Shown here piece after piece: positions 17,341 through 27,323 of a stretch of DNA of 64,000 nt. The stretch comes from Mediannikoviicoccus vaginalis (GTDB taxonomy: Bacteria > Bacillota > Clostridia > Tissierellales > Peptoniphilaceae): NCBI RefSeq assembly GCF_928097925.1, contig NZ_CAKMRI010000001.1, positions 1,116,001-1,180,000 of the forward strand. Direction: 5' to 3'. A program made the translations under genes and the position numbers. Under the pieces are notes generated by a model. The model saw only the letters and a program-made list of their open reading frames with translations. It was not told the DNA's origin and made no database searches. Within the stretch, counting starts at the first letter, position 1, and each line of letters opens with the position of its first letter.

Positions 17341-17716
17341 ATCCTATATAATAATTTCAGTAATTCAAGTGCTACTTATAATAGTGGCACTTGTATTCAA
17401 TTATTTTTCCTTAAACAAAATGGGCCTTATGAGGCATATGGTCTATAGGAACTATGTACTTGATGGTATGAATATAAAAATATATTTTTGGCTAATAGTT
17501 GCTATCTTAATATTTTCAGTTTTTCTTTTGCAAAAGGGCAAGAAAACTAAAATAACTTCGGATCATATTTTTATGTTTCTGTTGATTGTTGTAATAGCAC
17601 TGCTATTCAATCAACTTATTCCAAAGTTTAAGTACGACTACTACTATCAAGGATTTTTGTTCACAGCCATAGCAGTATTACAGATTTTTAAATTAGATAT
17701 GCGTTTAAAAAAATAA
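17321..17716 (+). CDS. Small four-helix membrane protein, unknown
   Basis: 131 residues, about four hydrophobic helices (about 9-30, 54-70, 82-99, 110-123) with basic loops. The ATG lies inside the end of the sulfurtransferase gene, 7 bases after TAGGAGA. I do not recognise the family. It ends just before a strong bidirectional terminator, which supports a real two-gene transcript. A membrane partner for the sulfurtransferase is possible but unproven. Confidence 0.6.
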   Translation: MIRQRNKSYIIISVIQVLLIIVALVFNYFSLNKMGLMRHMVYRNYVLDGMNIKIYFWLIVAILIFSVFLLQKGKKTKITSDHIFMFLLIVVIALLFNQLIPKFKYDYYYQGFLFTAIAVLQIFKLDMRLKK

Positions 17717-17736
17717 TCCAAGGATTTCTCCTTGGA
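17717..17736. terminator. Bidirectional terminator
   Basis: 8-bp TCCAAGGA/TCCTTGGA stem with TTTC loop followed by CTTTTTTTATTAT; it separates convergent genes. Confidence 0.9.
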
Positions 17737-17745
17737 CTTTTTTTA

Positions 17746-18267
17746 TTATACAAATGCCACCTTGTTTTTAATGAACACATCCCAAATATAAACTGCTATG
17801 GCCATTAGTAGTTTAAAATCTTTTTCATGTTCAACTTGAATTTCCATCTTTTCATATGGCTTGAAACCCTGTTTCAAAGATTTTATCCTTCCAAGGCCTT
17901 CAACGTAAAATTCTTTTGCTCCCTTAGGCAAAGACATATGCTCTTCTATATTTTTATAGTCAAAGTCTATTAGTATGTCTGAACCTTCAAGTCTTGAAAC
18001 AATATGTCCCGTTTCCTTTTCACCTTCAAAGAAAACATATTTCTTGTCTTCGCTGTAGAAATGTCTCTTTATTCTAAGAATTTCTTTTTTAGTTTCATCA
18101 TAAAACACAAACTCCGCTCCCCTTGAAACGGTTTCGTTTACAAATGCATCAAAGTATGATCCCGGGTCGCCAACCTTTTCGCCAACAACAACTAGACTAT
18201 CATCTTCTGCTTTATAAACTTTGAATCTGTCATTTACATATTTGTCAATTTTAATTTCGTATATCAT
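17746..18267 (-). CDS. Conserved hypothetical, beta-rich
   Basis: 173 residues, no signal peptide. The protein alternates short beta-like stretches (SLVVVGEKVG, KKYVFFEGE, DILIDFDY) and ends with a helical segment KDFKLLMAIAVYIWDVFI that could be a membrane or buried helix. The overall look resembles tubby/LURP-like beta-barrels with a C-terminal helix, but I cannot assign it. GGAGGCTCGAG precedes the ATG. It is flanked by the terminator shared with the gene at 17321 and by the hup terminator region, so it is probably monocistronic. Confidence 0.55.
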   Translation of the reverse strand: MIYEIKIDKYVNDRFKVYKAEDDSLVVVGEKVGDPGSYFDAFVNETVSRGAEFVFYDETKKEILRIKRHFYSEDKKYVFFEGEKETGHIVSRLEGSDILIDFDYKNIEEHMSLPKGAKEFYVEGLGRIKSLKQGFKPYEKMEIQVEHEKDFKLLMAIAVYIWDVFIKNKVAFV

Positions 18268-18363
18268 CTCGAGCCTCCTGGACTTTATGTATTTATTTTA
18301 GCATATAAAGCATAATTAAACTATTTCGCCATGATGTATTTTGTAAAAATTTCAAAACAAAAA

Positions 18364-18381
18364 GCAACTCCTAAGAGTTGC
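18364..18381 (-). terminator. Terminator of hup
   Basis: GCAACTC/GAGTTGC stem with CTAA loop, then a T-rich tail on the minus strand. Confidence 0.85.
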
Positions 18382-18390
18382 CTTACTGAA

Positions 18391-18669
18391 TTACTTATTA
18401 ACTGCTTCTTTTAATGACTTTCCAGCCTTGAATACTGGTGCATTTGATGCAGGAATCTTAATAACTTCTTCAGGATTTCTTGGGTTTCTTCCTTCTCTAG
18501 CTTTTCTTGCTCTTGATTCGAAAGTACCAAATCCTACTAATTGAACTTTTTCTCCATCTGCTAGAGTTTCAGTTACTGTTTCAATAAATGCATTTAATGC
18601 TCTTTCTGATTCAACTTTAGTTAATTGGCTCTTTTCAGCCATTTTGCTTAATAATTCTGCTTTATTCAT
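18391..18669 (-). CDS. hup: HU-type DNA-binding protein
   Basis: 92 residues, standard HU length. MNKAELLSKMAEKSQLTK opens the helical dimer core and GFGTFESRARKAREGRNP followed by KIPASNAPVFKAGKSLK forms the DNA-binding arm and C-terminal helix. It bends and compacts DNA. AGGAGG lies upstream of the ATG. Between prsA and an unrelated hypothetical gene, with its own terminator. Confidence 0.96.
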   Translation of the reverse strand: MNKAELLSKMAEKSQLTKVESERALNAFIETVTETLADGEKVQLVGFGTFESRARKAREGRNPRNPEEVIKIPASNAPVFKAGKSLKEAVNK

Positions 18670-18804
18670 TTATTTCCTCCTAATATTCTCTTGAATGTAT
18701 CATTCTTTCTGATTATATCTAAATAAAAGCAAAGTTTCAAGGTTTTATGCTATTTTTTGTAATAGTTTTTAATTTTTTATTACCTCTCCACTTAATTTAT
18801 TATT

Positions 18805-19983
18805 TTATTCTGTAGCCTCTTCTTTTTCCTCTATTACTCGTGGTCCATCTGTTGCATCTTCATTTTGTGTTTCCTTAGGACCTATCTTACTGAAGTCAAA
18901 GCTTGCAATTGCTTTTGCAGCGTCTTCTACAACCTTGCCATCTTTGTCGAAGAATTCAACGTCAATCTTGTCAGTCTCTTCTTGTTTGAATTTAGAAATT
19001 TCTTCTTCTAATACCATGTCAACGTACTTAGCCTTAATTTGGTTTTCGTAGAAGTCCTTGTCAAGTTCGTCAAATGTAGTTGCCTTTGAAATCTCTTGGA
19101 TTATGTGGAAACCAAATTGTGACTTAACAAGCTCTTGGCTAACTTCGCCAGGGTTCATAGCTGCAACTGCTTCTGCAAACTCTGGAACCATGTCTGCGCC
19201 ATTAAAGTTTCCTAACTCTTCAGCTCTTATAGCTGTTCCTGAAGCAGTTTTTTCTTCTTTTTCTTTGTAGTCTTTGAAGGAAGCTTCAAATTTATCTTTG
19301 TCGCTCTTTACTTCATCAAGCTTCTTTTGAGCTTCTTGTTTTATTTCTTCAATCTTTGCTTCGTCTGTTATTTGTTGACCATTTTCATCCATTGTTGAAA
19401 ATAGAATGTGGTTTGCATTGTAAACAGGAAGTAGAGTGTCTTTGTCTTCTTCTATCTTCTTTTTGATGTCTTCGTCTTTTGGCTTAAACTTTTCTTTTAA
19501 TTTTTCGTCAAGTTTTGTTAAATAGTTTTGCTTTTCAAAAGATTTGTATTGTTCTTTTCTAAACTCTTCTTCTGTTTGTCCAGTGTCTTTTAAATATTTT
19601 TCAAGGGCTTCTTCTCCACCTGCTTGTTCAATTAGGTTGTCAATTGAAGCATTTACTTCTTTGTCAGTAACCTTGATTCCTTCTTTTTTAGCAAGTGAAA
19701 CTGTCTTTTCTTGCATAACTAAAGAATTTAAAATTTCTCCTCTGATTCCTGCAACGGCCTTTTTGCCTTCTTCTGTTTCTTCATCAAAGTTTTGAGCTTG
19801 TCCAAACATTGCCATTTGCTCTTTATAGTAGTTAAAGTACTCCTCTACTTGGTCGGCTGAAATATATTCATCTCCAACCTTTGCAATTGCATTTGCTGGT
19901 TTCTTTCCTGCCTTACCACATCCCGTTAATAATAATGAGGTGGTAAGTACTCCCATTAATATTTTTTTTGTAAAATTCTTCAT
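18805..19983 (-). CDS. prsA: PrsA-like peptidyl-prolyl isomerase lipoprotein
   Basis: 392 residues. Lipobox LLTGC gives lipidated C22. A SurA_N-like helical chaperone domain (about 35-180) surrounds a parvulin domain (about 190-305; NANHILFST start and QFGFHIIQ end). An acidic tail closes the protein. By family knowledge it folds secreted proteins at the outer membrane face. Start overlaps the last base of mfd (TAATG), so it is co-transcribed after mfd. The mfd-prsA adjacency is common in Firmicutes. Confidence 0.92.
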   Translation of the reverse strand: MKNFTKKILMGVLTTSLLLTGCGKAGKKPANAIAKVGDEYISADQVEEYFNYYKEQMAMFGQAQNFDEETEEGKKAVAGIRGEILNSLVMQEKTVSLAKKEGIKVTDKEVNASIDNLIEQAGGEEALEKYLKDTGQTEEEFRKEQYKSFEKQNYLTKLDEKLKEKFKPKDEDIKKKIEEDKDTLLPVYNANHILFSTMDENGQQITDEAKIEEIKQEAQKKLDEVKSDKDKFEASFKDYKEKEEKTASGTAIRAEELGNFNGADMVPEFAEAVAAMNPGEVSQELVKSQFGFHIIQEISKATTFDELDKDFYENQIKAKYVDMVLEEEISKFKQEETDKIDVEFFDKDGKVVEDAAKAIASFDFSKIGPKETQNEDATDGPRVIEEKEEATE

Positions 19984-22900
19984 TAATTACCTTCCTTTTT
20001 CTTATTAATATTATCAAAGTTTAAAATCAGAACTAAAAGTCTTATTACTGGTTTTAAATCTTTAGAGTTAACAAATATCTTTGGATTTTCACCAAGGTCA
20101 AAGTTCATGCTGTCTTCAAAGTTTTCGCTAATATATTTTAATTCATCCAAATTGAGTTCTTTCTTATCACTATACTCAAGGCCAAAGGAACCTTCTTTTT
20201 CAAACACTCTTATGAAACCTGCCTTTGCACTGTAAGACTTAGTTAGGGCAATGTCCATAATATTTTGAACAGGCTTTGGCAAGTCGCCAAACCTATCTAT
20301 AAGTTCTTCAATGAGTTCGTCATAGTCATTTTCATCAATTATGGATGCAATCTTTTTATACATCTCTATCTTTTCACTTGCGTCGGAGATGTATGAGGAT
20401 GGAATGTATGCGTCCATCTTAATATCCACTTCAACTTCCGACATTCTGACTTTGTTTTTGTTCTCTCCTCTAATTTCTCCTAGAGTCTCCTCTAATAGTT
20501 TAACATAAAGATCGTAACCTATGGCGGAAATATGTCCAGATTGTACCTCTCCTAAAATATTTCCCGCGCCTCTAAGCTCTAAATCTCTCATGGCTATCTT
20601 ATACCCAGATCCAAACTCCGTAAAATCTTTAATGGCCATAAGCCTTTTTTCTGCCACTTGAGATATACTCTTGTTCTTTTCATAGGTGAAATATGCAAAT
20701 GAAGTTCTGTCGGACCTTCCTATTCTACCCTTAAGTTGGTATAACTGCGAAAGTCCCATCCTGTCTGCGTTATATACGATCATGGTGTTTACATTTGGTA
20801 TGTCCATGCCCGTTTCAATAATAGTGGTGCAAAGGAGAATGTCATACTTTGCATCTTCAAAGTCAAGCATTACATTTTCCAATTCCCTTTCCGACATCTG
20901 TCCATGGGCAATGGCAATTCGAGCGTCTGGAACTAGCTCTTGTAGTTTATATGACATCTCTTCAATGTCTTGCACCTTGTTGTAAACAAAGTACACCTGG
21001 CCCGCTCTGTCCATTTCTTTTAAAATGGCATCTCTAATGATCCCTTCATTGTACTCTATAACATAAGTATTGATTGGAAATCTCTCTTCAGGTGGTTCGT
21101 CTAAGGTGGACATGTCCCTTATTCCCACTAGCCCCATCTGTAATGTCCTTGGTATTGGCGTTGCAGAAAGGGTCAACACATCTACATTTTCCTTTAAGGC
21201 CTTTAGTTTTTCCTTGTCCTTTACTCCAAACCTCTGTTCCTCGTCCACGATTAAAAGACCAAGGTCCTTGTACACCATGTCCTTTGATAGTAGCCTGTGG
21301 GTTCCTATTATTATATCCACAAGACCTCTTTCAACGTCCTTTATAATCTTTTTTTGCTGGCCTGGTGTTCTAAATCTTGAAAGCATTTCAACTTCCACAG
21401 GGTAGTCGCCAATCCTCTGAATAAAGGTATTGTAGTGTTGCTGAGCAAGGATTGTAGTTGGCACCAGAATGGCAACTTGCTTTTCGTTCATAACTGCTTT
21501 AAACGCCGCTCTAATGGCAACTTCCGTCTTTCCATATCCAACGTCACCACAAAGCAGTCTATCCATTGGCCTCTTGGATTCCATGTCCTTTTTTATTTCC
21601 GCAATTGAACGAAGTTGGCTTGGAGTCTCTTCATAAATAAAGTCCTCTTCAAACTCCCTTTGCCAATTGCCGTCCTTGTCAAAGGCAAAACCTTCTAGCT
21701 TTGACCTCTTTGCATAAAGCTCTACAAGTTCTTGTGCAATGGTCTCCACTGATTTTTTCGCCTTGAGTTTTGCCTTTTGCCACTCAGCTCCGCCGAGCTT
21801 GTTAAGTCTAGGTCCCTTGTCGGAGCCTGTTCCAACATACTTTTGAACCAAATTCATCTGGTCTGTTGGAATATATAATTTATCATTACCTCTGTAGGTA
21901 ATAACTAAGTAGTCTTTCTTAGTGTCCTGTACATTAATCTGTTCAATGCCTTGATATTGACCAATACCATGGTTTTCATGTACCACAAAGTCTCCAGCTT
22001 CAAGGTCAGAGTAGTTTATTATTTCAGAGGAGGTCCTCTTCTTTGCAGTCTTCTTTGAACCTCTCTTCTCCTTGCCATAGATTTCCCTAGTGGTTAAGCA
22101 AGTGAACTTAAGTCTTTTATATTCAAAACCCCTGGGCATATTGGATGGAAGAATATATATCATTCCCGTCAAGAGCTTTGAGTCAAAGTCTTCCACAATG
22201 GTCGCGTTTAACTTTTTGTCTTGACATAAGTTTAGTATTGAAATTGCCCTGTCCTGCGAACCGGCAAAGATTACAAACTTTTCTCCCCTAGTGGTGTGAC
22301 TATGGATGTGATCTTGCAACACATCCATGTTTCTATTGAAGCTCATGGCTTCGGAAGATTCTATAAGAATTTCCTCTTTCGGATCTAAAAGCCTTGTCTT
22401 TTTTAAAAGTGGCGTTACATTTAAAACGGTGTTGTCCATAATGGATTTTATAATCTCTTTAAACTCTATAAAAATATCCTCATGGGTGATAAACACCTCG
22501 CCTTTTTCCATTCTATAGGCAATGTCTTCCTTAAAAATCTGATTGATTTCGCTATTTCTGTCGTACACTCTAGATATGTCATCCACAATAATTACAGAGT
22601 CCTTTGGAAGATAGTCAACTATGTTATTGTAGTCCACTTTCTTCAAATAAGGCACAACTAAGTCCGGATTTGAAATCTCATATCCGTTTTCTATATACTC
22701 TAAAATGTCGCCATACTTTTCAATCAGCTTGTCCTTGTCCACTCCATACATAGTGGAGCGCTCTGCTATATCAAGGTCTCTACAAAGTCCCTTTATAATC
22801 TTTTGTCTAATCTTTGAGTCAAGAATTAATTCCCTTGCAGGAACAACCTTGACCCTGTCTATCTTTTCAACCGATCTCTGGTCAGAGATGTTGAAGGTAC

Positions 22901-23510
22901 GCATGGAATCTATTTCATCATCAAAGAGCTCTATCCTTACAGGATATTCTTCCTGTATTGGATAGATGTCCACAATTCCACCTCTAATGGCAAATTGCCC
23001 TCTGCCTTCGATTATGCTTACTCTCTCGTAGTTTAACTCTATTAATTTTTCCGAAAGCTCATCTAAGTCCAAAGTCTTTTCAACTTCAATCTCCAAGGTC
23101 ATGTTCTTGTAGCGATTTTTCTTTGTAATTTTTCTTTGAATGGCCCTGGAGCTTGCAACGGTTATGAAGGGACGCCCCTCCATAAGCCTATTTAACACCT
23201 TAAGCCTTTGATCTTCGTTCTTCTTTTCTAAGGATGAAAAGTTGTAGAAGTTCAGTTCAATTTCTGGAAAATGTTCAACTATACTTGAGTCCACCACTTC
23301 TAAGTCGTCCACAAGTTTTTTTGCTGCCGTCTCATCTTCAGTGACGATTAAAATATTTTTGCCCTCGTTTTTATAGATTGAGTAAACTAAATGATATAAA
23401 TTTTCCTTAACGATTCCATGAAGATATATTGAATTTTTTTCAAGTTTTAAGCTTTCTGAAAGTTTTTGGTATTCTGTTAAATTTTTTAGTGTATCTGTAA
23501 AAAAATTCAT
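19983..23510 (-). CDS. mfd: Transcription-repair coupling factor Mfd
   Basis: About 1175 residues, full length for Mfd. Visible parts: UvrB-like N-terminal module, RNA-polymerase-interacting CarD-like domain (SDLEAGDFVVHENHGIGQYQG, then DYLVITYRG) and the RecG-like helicase motor with GDVGYGKTEVA (Walker A), LIVDEEQRFG (motif II), TLSATPIPRTL and QLKGRIGRSDR, followed by a TRCF C-terminal domain. It displaces stalled RNA polymerase and recruits UvrA. I take ATG 23510 as the start; the frame extends to a TTG at 23522 that lacks a clear ribosome site. It sits between pth and prsA on one strand. Confidence 0.95.
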   Translation of the reverse strand: MNFFTDTLKNLTEYQKLSESLKLEKNSIYLHGIVKENLYHLVYSIYKNEGKNILIVTEDETAAKKLVDDLEVVDSSIVEHFPEIELNFYNFSSLEKKNEDQRLKVLNRLMEGRPFITVASSRAIQRKITKKNRYKNMTLEIEVEKTLDLDELSEKLIELNYERVSIIEGRGQFAIRGGIVDIYPIQEEYPVRIELFDDEIDSMRTFNISDQRSVEKIDRVKVVPARELILDSKIRQKIIKGLCRDLDIAERSTMYGVDKDKLIEKYGDILEYIENGYEISNPDLVVPYLKKVDYNNIVDYLPKDSVIIVDDISRVYDRNSEINQIFKEDIAYRMEKGEVFITHEDIFIEFKEIIKSIMDNTVLNVTPLLKKTRLLDPKEEILIESSEAMSFNRNMDVLQDHIHSHTTRGEKFVIFAGSQDRAISILNLCQDKKLNATIVEDFDSKLLTGMIYILPSNMPRGFEYKRLKFTCLTTREIYGKEKRGSKKTAKKRTSSEIINYSDLEAGDFVVHENHGIGQYQGIEQINVQDTKKDYLVITYRGNDKLYIPTDQMNLVQKYVGTGSDKGPRLNKLGGAEWQKAKLKAKKSVETIAQELVELYAKRSKLEGFAFDKDGNWQREFEEDFIYEETPSQLRSIAEIKKDMESKRPMDRLLCGDVGYGKTEVAIRAAFKAVMNEKQVAILVPTTILAQQHYNTFIQRIGDYPVEVEMLSRFRTPGQQKKIIKDVERGLVDIIIGTHRLLSKDMVYKDLGLLIVDEEQRFGVKDKEKLKALKENVDVLTLSATPIPRTLQMGLVGIRDMSTLDEPPEERFPINTYVIEYNEGIIRDAILKEMDRAGQVYFVYNKVQDIEEMSYKLQELVPDARIAIAHGQMSERELENVMLDFEDAKYDILLCTTIIETGMDIPNVNTMIVYNADRMGLSQLYQLKGRIGRSDRTSFAYFTYEKNKSISQVAEKRLMAIKDFTEFGSGYKIAMRDLELRGAGNILGEVQSGHISAIGYDLYVKLLEETLGEIRGENKNKVRMSEVEVDIKMDAYIPSSYISDASEKIEMYKKIASIIDENDYDELIEELIDRFGDLPKPVQNIMDIALTKSYSAKAGFIRVFEKEGSFGLEYSDKKELNLDELKYISENFEDSMNFDLGENPKIFVNSKDLKPVIRLLVLILNFDNINKKKEGN

Positions 23511-23525
23511 CTCTTCATCCAATCA

Positions 23526-24101
23526 CTATTCACTGTGGTTAATGCCATTGTAAAGGTTCATGGCATCATCCTGTCTGTCATCTATTAATAATTCAACAGC
23601 CTTTGCTGCGTCTTCTATTTCTAGATCTAATATTTTTTGTTCTTCTTGTGTAAAATTACTTAACACAAAGTCCGCCAGGTCCATTTGCGGAATTTTTTTC
23701 CCTACGGAAATCTTTACCCTTGGAAAGTCCTGTGAGTTTAGATGGTATATTATGGATTTCATTCCATTGTGACTTCCCGCCGAACCCTTTTGTTTTATTC
23801 TAATACTACCCCAAGGTATGTCGATGTCGTCAGTTATGACTATAATGTCTCGTGGGGAAATGTCATAGTAATTTGCACAGTCTAACACGGCCATTCCCGA
23901 ATTGTTCATGTAGGTAAGTGGCTTCATAAGTATTACCTTCTGCCTTCCAATGCGTCCTTCGCCAATGCCCGCCCTAAACTTTTCTCTGTTTATGTCGATA
24001 CTATTTCTCTTTGACAGTTCGTCAATTGTCATAAAACCGACATTATGTCTATTCTTTAAATATTTTTGTCCTGGATTTCCCAGTCCTACTACTAATTTCA
24101 A
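23526..24101 (-). CDS. pth: Peptidyl-tRNA hydrolase
   Basis: 191 residues. The N-terminus KLVVGLGNPGQKYLKNRHNVGF contains the family Asn and catalytic His (H19-H20 region), and LMKPLTYMNNSG and DDIDIPWG follow. It recycles peptidyl-tRNA released from stalled ribosomes. The start directly abuts the glmU stop, in the common glmU-pth-mfd order. Confidence 0.96.
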   Translation of the reverse strand: MKLVVGLGNPGQKYLKNRHNVGFMTIDELSKRNSIDINREKFRAGIGEGRIGRQKVILMKPLTYMNNSGMAVLDCANYYDISPRDIIVITDDIDIPWGSIRIKQKGSAGSHNGMKSIIYHLNSQDFPRVKISVGKKIPQMDLADFVLSNFTQEEQKILDLEIEDAAKAVELLIDDRQDDAMNLYNGINHSE

Positions 24102-25490
24102 TTACTTCTTTTTATTCCTTTCCTCATGTCTCTTAACCCATCCTGGGATATTTGCCTGTTGGCCCCTTTCAATGGATAGGTCGCCACTAGAAACATCCTT
24201 TGTTATTGTTGATCCAGCAGCAATGAATCCCTTTTCTCCGATGTTAACTGGAGCAACTATATTTGCATTTGAGCCTATAAATGCTTTGTCTTCTATCTTT
24301 GAACGATGTTTATTAATTCCATCGTAGTTTACAAATATTGCACCACAGCCTATATTAATATGTTCTCCCAAGTCTGCATCTCCCACATATGCCAAGTGGC
24401 CCGCCTTTGTAAAGTTACCTACAGTTGCATTTTTAACTTCCACAAAGTTTCCAATGTGAACATGCTTTCCAAGTTTTGAATTTGGTCTAAGATGTGCATA
24501 TGGGCCAATGTCTGTGCCCTCTCCCACATGGCTTTTTTCTATAACGGAAGATTTTATAATTACACCGTCTTCGATGGTACTGTCGCAAATTGTACTGTCA
24601 CCAATTATTACACAGTCTTCACCTATGGTAGTGTCCCCCATAATCTTTGCGCCAGAATGAATAATGGTGTCTCTACCGATTTTCACTCCATCTTCTATAA
24701 AGATATTTGAAGGGTTTTCAAGTACAACGCCCTCTAGCATATACTTTTCATTTATTCGTTTTCTTAAAACCTCTTCCGCCTCTGAAAGTTGAAGCTTTGA
24801 ATTTATTCCATGAACTTCCTCTTCATCAGGGATTTGGAAAGTTAAAATCTTTTCTCCATCCTCTCTAATGATTTGGAAGATGTCTGTTAAATAAAGCTCT
24901 CCTTGGTCGTTGTCGCTATCGAGCTTTGAAACGGCATTTTTTAAAGCAGCTCCATTTACAATCATATTAGCAGAATTGTATTCTTTTATTTTTAGTTGTT
25001 CCTCTGTACAGTCCCTATGCTCAACTATCTTTAAGAAATATCCTTCTTCGTCTTTGATTATTCTGCCCAATCCCGTAGGATCTTCTGCAACGGCTGTTAG
25101 TACTGTTGCCACAGATTTCTTTTCATTATGGTAGTCCATAAAGTTTTTCAAAGTCTCTCCCCTTATTAGTGGAGCGTCCCCTGTAAGGATTAGAACAGAA
25201 TCGTCATCTGAAACTTCATCTAGTGCAAGACTTACTGCATAGCCCGTTCCATATGGAAACTCTGGACCAATTTTTTGTTCCTTAATCACAAGTTCTTGGT
25301 CTTTGAAAAGCTCTTCTAAATCATTTTTGTTTTTTCCCGCAATAAGTACTTTCTTTTTTACATCGCACTCATCACATGCGTCCATAACATATTTTATCAT
25401 CGGCTTATTAATAAGTTTGTGAAGCACCTTTGAATGTTTTGATTTCATTCTAGTGCCTTCACCTGCTGCCAATATTATTGAAATATTCAA
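24102..25490 (-). CDS. glmU: Bifunctional GlmU (GlcNAc-1-P uridylyltransferase / GlcN-1-P acetyltransferase)
   Basis: 462 residues from a TTG at 25490, preceded by GGAGGT at 6 bases; the frame extends upstream to an ATG at 25511 that lies before that ribosome site. The pyrophosphorylase part begins ISIILAAGEGTRMKSKHSK with LTGDAPL, and the C-terminal half is a left-handed beta-helix of hexapeptide repeats (GVIIKSSVIEKSHVGEGT, GHLAYVGDADLG). It makes UDP-GlcNAc for cell-wall synthesis. First gene of glmU-pth-mfd-prsA. Confidence 0.95.
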   Translation of the reverse strand: MNISIILAAGEGTRMKSKHSKVLHKLINKPMIKYVMDACDECDVKKKVLIAGKNKNDLEELFKDQELVIKEQKIGPEFPYGTGYAVSLALDEVSDDDSVLILTGDAPLIRGETLKNFMDYHNEKKSVATVLTAVAEDPTGLGRIIKDEEGYFLKIVEHRDCTEEQLKIKEYNSANMIVNGAALKNAVSKLDSDNDQGELYLTDIFQIIREDGEKILTFQIPDEEEVHGINSKLQLSEAEEVLRKRINEKYMLEGVVLENPSNIFIEDGVKIGRDTIIHSGAKIMGDTTIGEDCVIIGDSTICDSTIEDGVIIKSSVIEKSHVGEGTDIGPYAHLRPNSKLGKHVHIGNFVEVKNATVGNFTKAGHLAYVGDADLGEHINIGCGAIFVNYDGINKHRSKIEDKAFIGSNANIVAPVNIGEKGFIAAGSTITKDVSSGDLSIERGQQANIPGWVKRHEERNKKK

Positions 25491-25617
25491 AATATTACCT
25501 CCATAATTCAATTCATATTAATAATATATTTATTTCGATGAATTGTCCACCTGAAACCTCATGTTTAATACAATTACTACTTATTTTACCCTTTTAAACT
25601 TTAATGAAAATTAAAAA

Positions 25618-25633
25618 GGCAGGTTGCCCTGCC
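25618..25633 (-). terminator. Terminator of the pilin-sortase operon
   Basis: GGCAGG/CCTGCC stem with a 4-base loop, then TTTTTAATTTTC on the minus strand, right at the last sortase stop. Confidence 0.8.
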
Positions 25634-26473
25634 CTATCTTCTTATAAGATATTTGATTAATTTGTATAAAAATCTTAAAAACATCAATAATAGTACTGCC
25701 GTTACGCCGTAAATAATATACTTTGTGCTTTTAACGGAGCTATCAACTTCCACTTTCTTCACAACTACTTTCTTTTCGCTGTCAATCTCTTCATCTTCTT
25801 CAGGCACCCTTACACAGTTTACAAGAAGTCTCTTTGGACTTGGTGGTCTCTTTGGTTCACAGGTTAAAAGAGTTAGCATATCCACATTGTCCACTGGCTT
25901 TAGTTTCTCCCATTCGTATGGAAAGATTATTTCGCTACTGTCCACCACATAGTCAAGTACCTTGTCACCTCTATACACATACACATGGTCCCCCTTCTCC
26001 AAGAGGTCAAGGTGAAAGAACATCAAGTCCTTGTAGTAACCACGGTGGCCTGCAATAACTGAACGTCCCTTTTCTCCCACTGGAAGATGTGTTCCATCTA
26101 TATGCGCCGCTCCCTTAGCAAGATGTCTAACGGAGGCGTCCAAGTATATGGGCATCTTTATATCCAGTTTTGGTATCTCTATGAATCCAAACTCCTTATC
26201 GGGATTATTTTTATAAATTGAGTACTGCCTCTCATAGTCCTCGTCTGAGAATGGATCCACAAAGTTAATCTCTTCGTTATCGATATTCTTATTATATTTT
26301 TCTATGTTTTTTTCTATTTTATCATCTTCTTTAACTGAGGTTTGAATATATTTTTTTAATTCCTGGGACTTTGTAATCTCCGTGTAACTCATGTTTAAAA
26401 AGTTCGATAGAGGAAGTCCTATTCCCACTAGGATTAAAATATATCCAAATATTTTTCTCTTACTTATCTTCAT
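25634..26473 (-). CDS. Sortase, third in the operon (divergent)
   Basis: 279 residues. N-terminal helix (about 8-26) and C-terminal helix (about 255-272) flank the sortase barrel. Catalytic His is in VIAGHRGYYKDLMFF, the Cys in TLLTCEP and the Arg after KRPPSPKRLLV. A DPFS segment near residue 73 resembles the lid of class C pilin sortases. The region after the catalytic Cys differs from the two neighbours, which have TCTP..NSHRLLVRGHR, so it may act on a different signal or in wall anchoring. It overlaps the preceding sortase by 14 bases. Confidence 0.85.
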   Translation of the reverse strand: MKISKRKIFGYILILVGIGLPLSNFLNMSYTEITKSQELKKYIQTSVKEDDKIEKNIEKYNKNIDNEEINFVDPFSDEDYERQYSIYKNNPDKEFGFIEIPKLDIKMPIYLDASVRHLAKGAAHIDGTHLPVGEKGRSVIAGHRGYYKDLMFFHLDLLEKGDHVYVYRGDKVLDYVVDSSEIIFPYEWEKLKPVDNVDMLTLLTCEPKRPPSPKRLLVNCVRVPEEDEEIDSEKKVVVKKVEVDSSVKSTKYIIYGVTAVLLLMFLRFLYKLIKYLIRR

Positions 26474-27323
26474 CTTTACTTATTTCACCTATTTTTTTAT
26501 TAAGAAGCTTCACTTCTTTCTTTAAGAATATAAATATTGCAAGAAGCACTATTGTTATTGGCACAGAGAACATCAAGTAATCTTTATATTTTACAAATGA
26601 AGTCACGTCTGAACCCGGTCCAAGTATTTGAGGATTATAAGGTATTCTATGACCTCTAACAAGTAGCCTATGTGAATTTATCATGTATGGCGTACAAGTT
26701 AGTAGCGTCGCATAGTCCTGCCCTTCTACAACAAGTACATCTTCAAAGTCAGAAGGTTCTACAACCTTTATCTGATCCACTTCATATGCCAAAACACCTT
26801 CGATGTTATGAATATAAAATTGATCCTTTTTCTTTAGTTTGTTTAAGTCTGTAAATAGTTTTGCAGTAGGAAGTCCCCTATGGGCAGTGATGACGGTGTG
26901 AGTACTTGCTCCACCAACTGGAAGGGACGTGCCCTCTAAGTGACCAGCGCCCTTTTGAAGAATTGACTCTGAAGTTCCTGCATAGACGGGAATATCCTGA
27001 TTTATTGCAGGTATTTCAATATGGCCTATCTTTTCTTCAATTTCAAGCATCCTCGCATATTCTTTTATCCCCTCTTTTTCCTTTTCGGTGTAGGGGTCTG
27101 CAAGCTTTGAAGGGTCTAGGGTCTGATTATATGCCCTTGCAAGTTCAATCCTTTTTAAAATCTCTTCACTTGGTAATTCCTTTGCCTTCTTGTCGAAACT
27201 TGCAACCTCTTTCCCACTTTCAACTCTATAGTACATTCTAGATATGATTGGATAGAGCATAATTGCAAAGCCCAATATAAAGACTATGATAAAGGGAAGC
27301 TTTTTAGTTTTCTTTTTCTTCAT
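26460..27323 (-). CDS. Class C sortase, second in the operon
   Basis: 287 residues from ATG 27323, whose A overlaps the previous gene's TGA; a GTG one codon earlier is also in frame. N- and C-terminal helices, lid motif DPYT (about 97), catalytic His in VITAHRGLPTAKLF, Cys in TLLTCTPY and Arg in NSHRLLVRGHR. Class C sortases join pilin subunits through lysine isopeptide bonds. Closely similar to the sortase immediately upstream, suggesting duplication. Confidence 0.9.
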   Translation of the reverse strand: MKKKKTKKLPFIIVFILGFAIMLYPIISRMYYRVESGKEVASFDKKAKELPSEEILKRIELARAYNQTLDPSKLADPYTEKEKEGIKEYARMLEIEEKIGHIEIPAINQDIPVYAGTSESILQKGAGHLEGTSLPVGGASTHTVITAHRGLPTAKLFTDLNKLKKKDQFYIHNIEGVLAYEVDQIKVVEPSDFEDVLVVEGQDYATLLTCTPYMINSHRLLVRGHRIPYNPQILGPGSDVTSFVKYKDYLMFSVPITIVLLAIFIFLKKEVKLLNKKIGEISKDEDK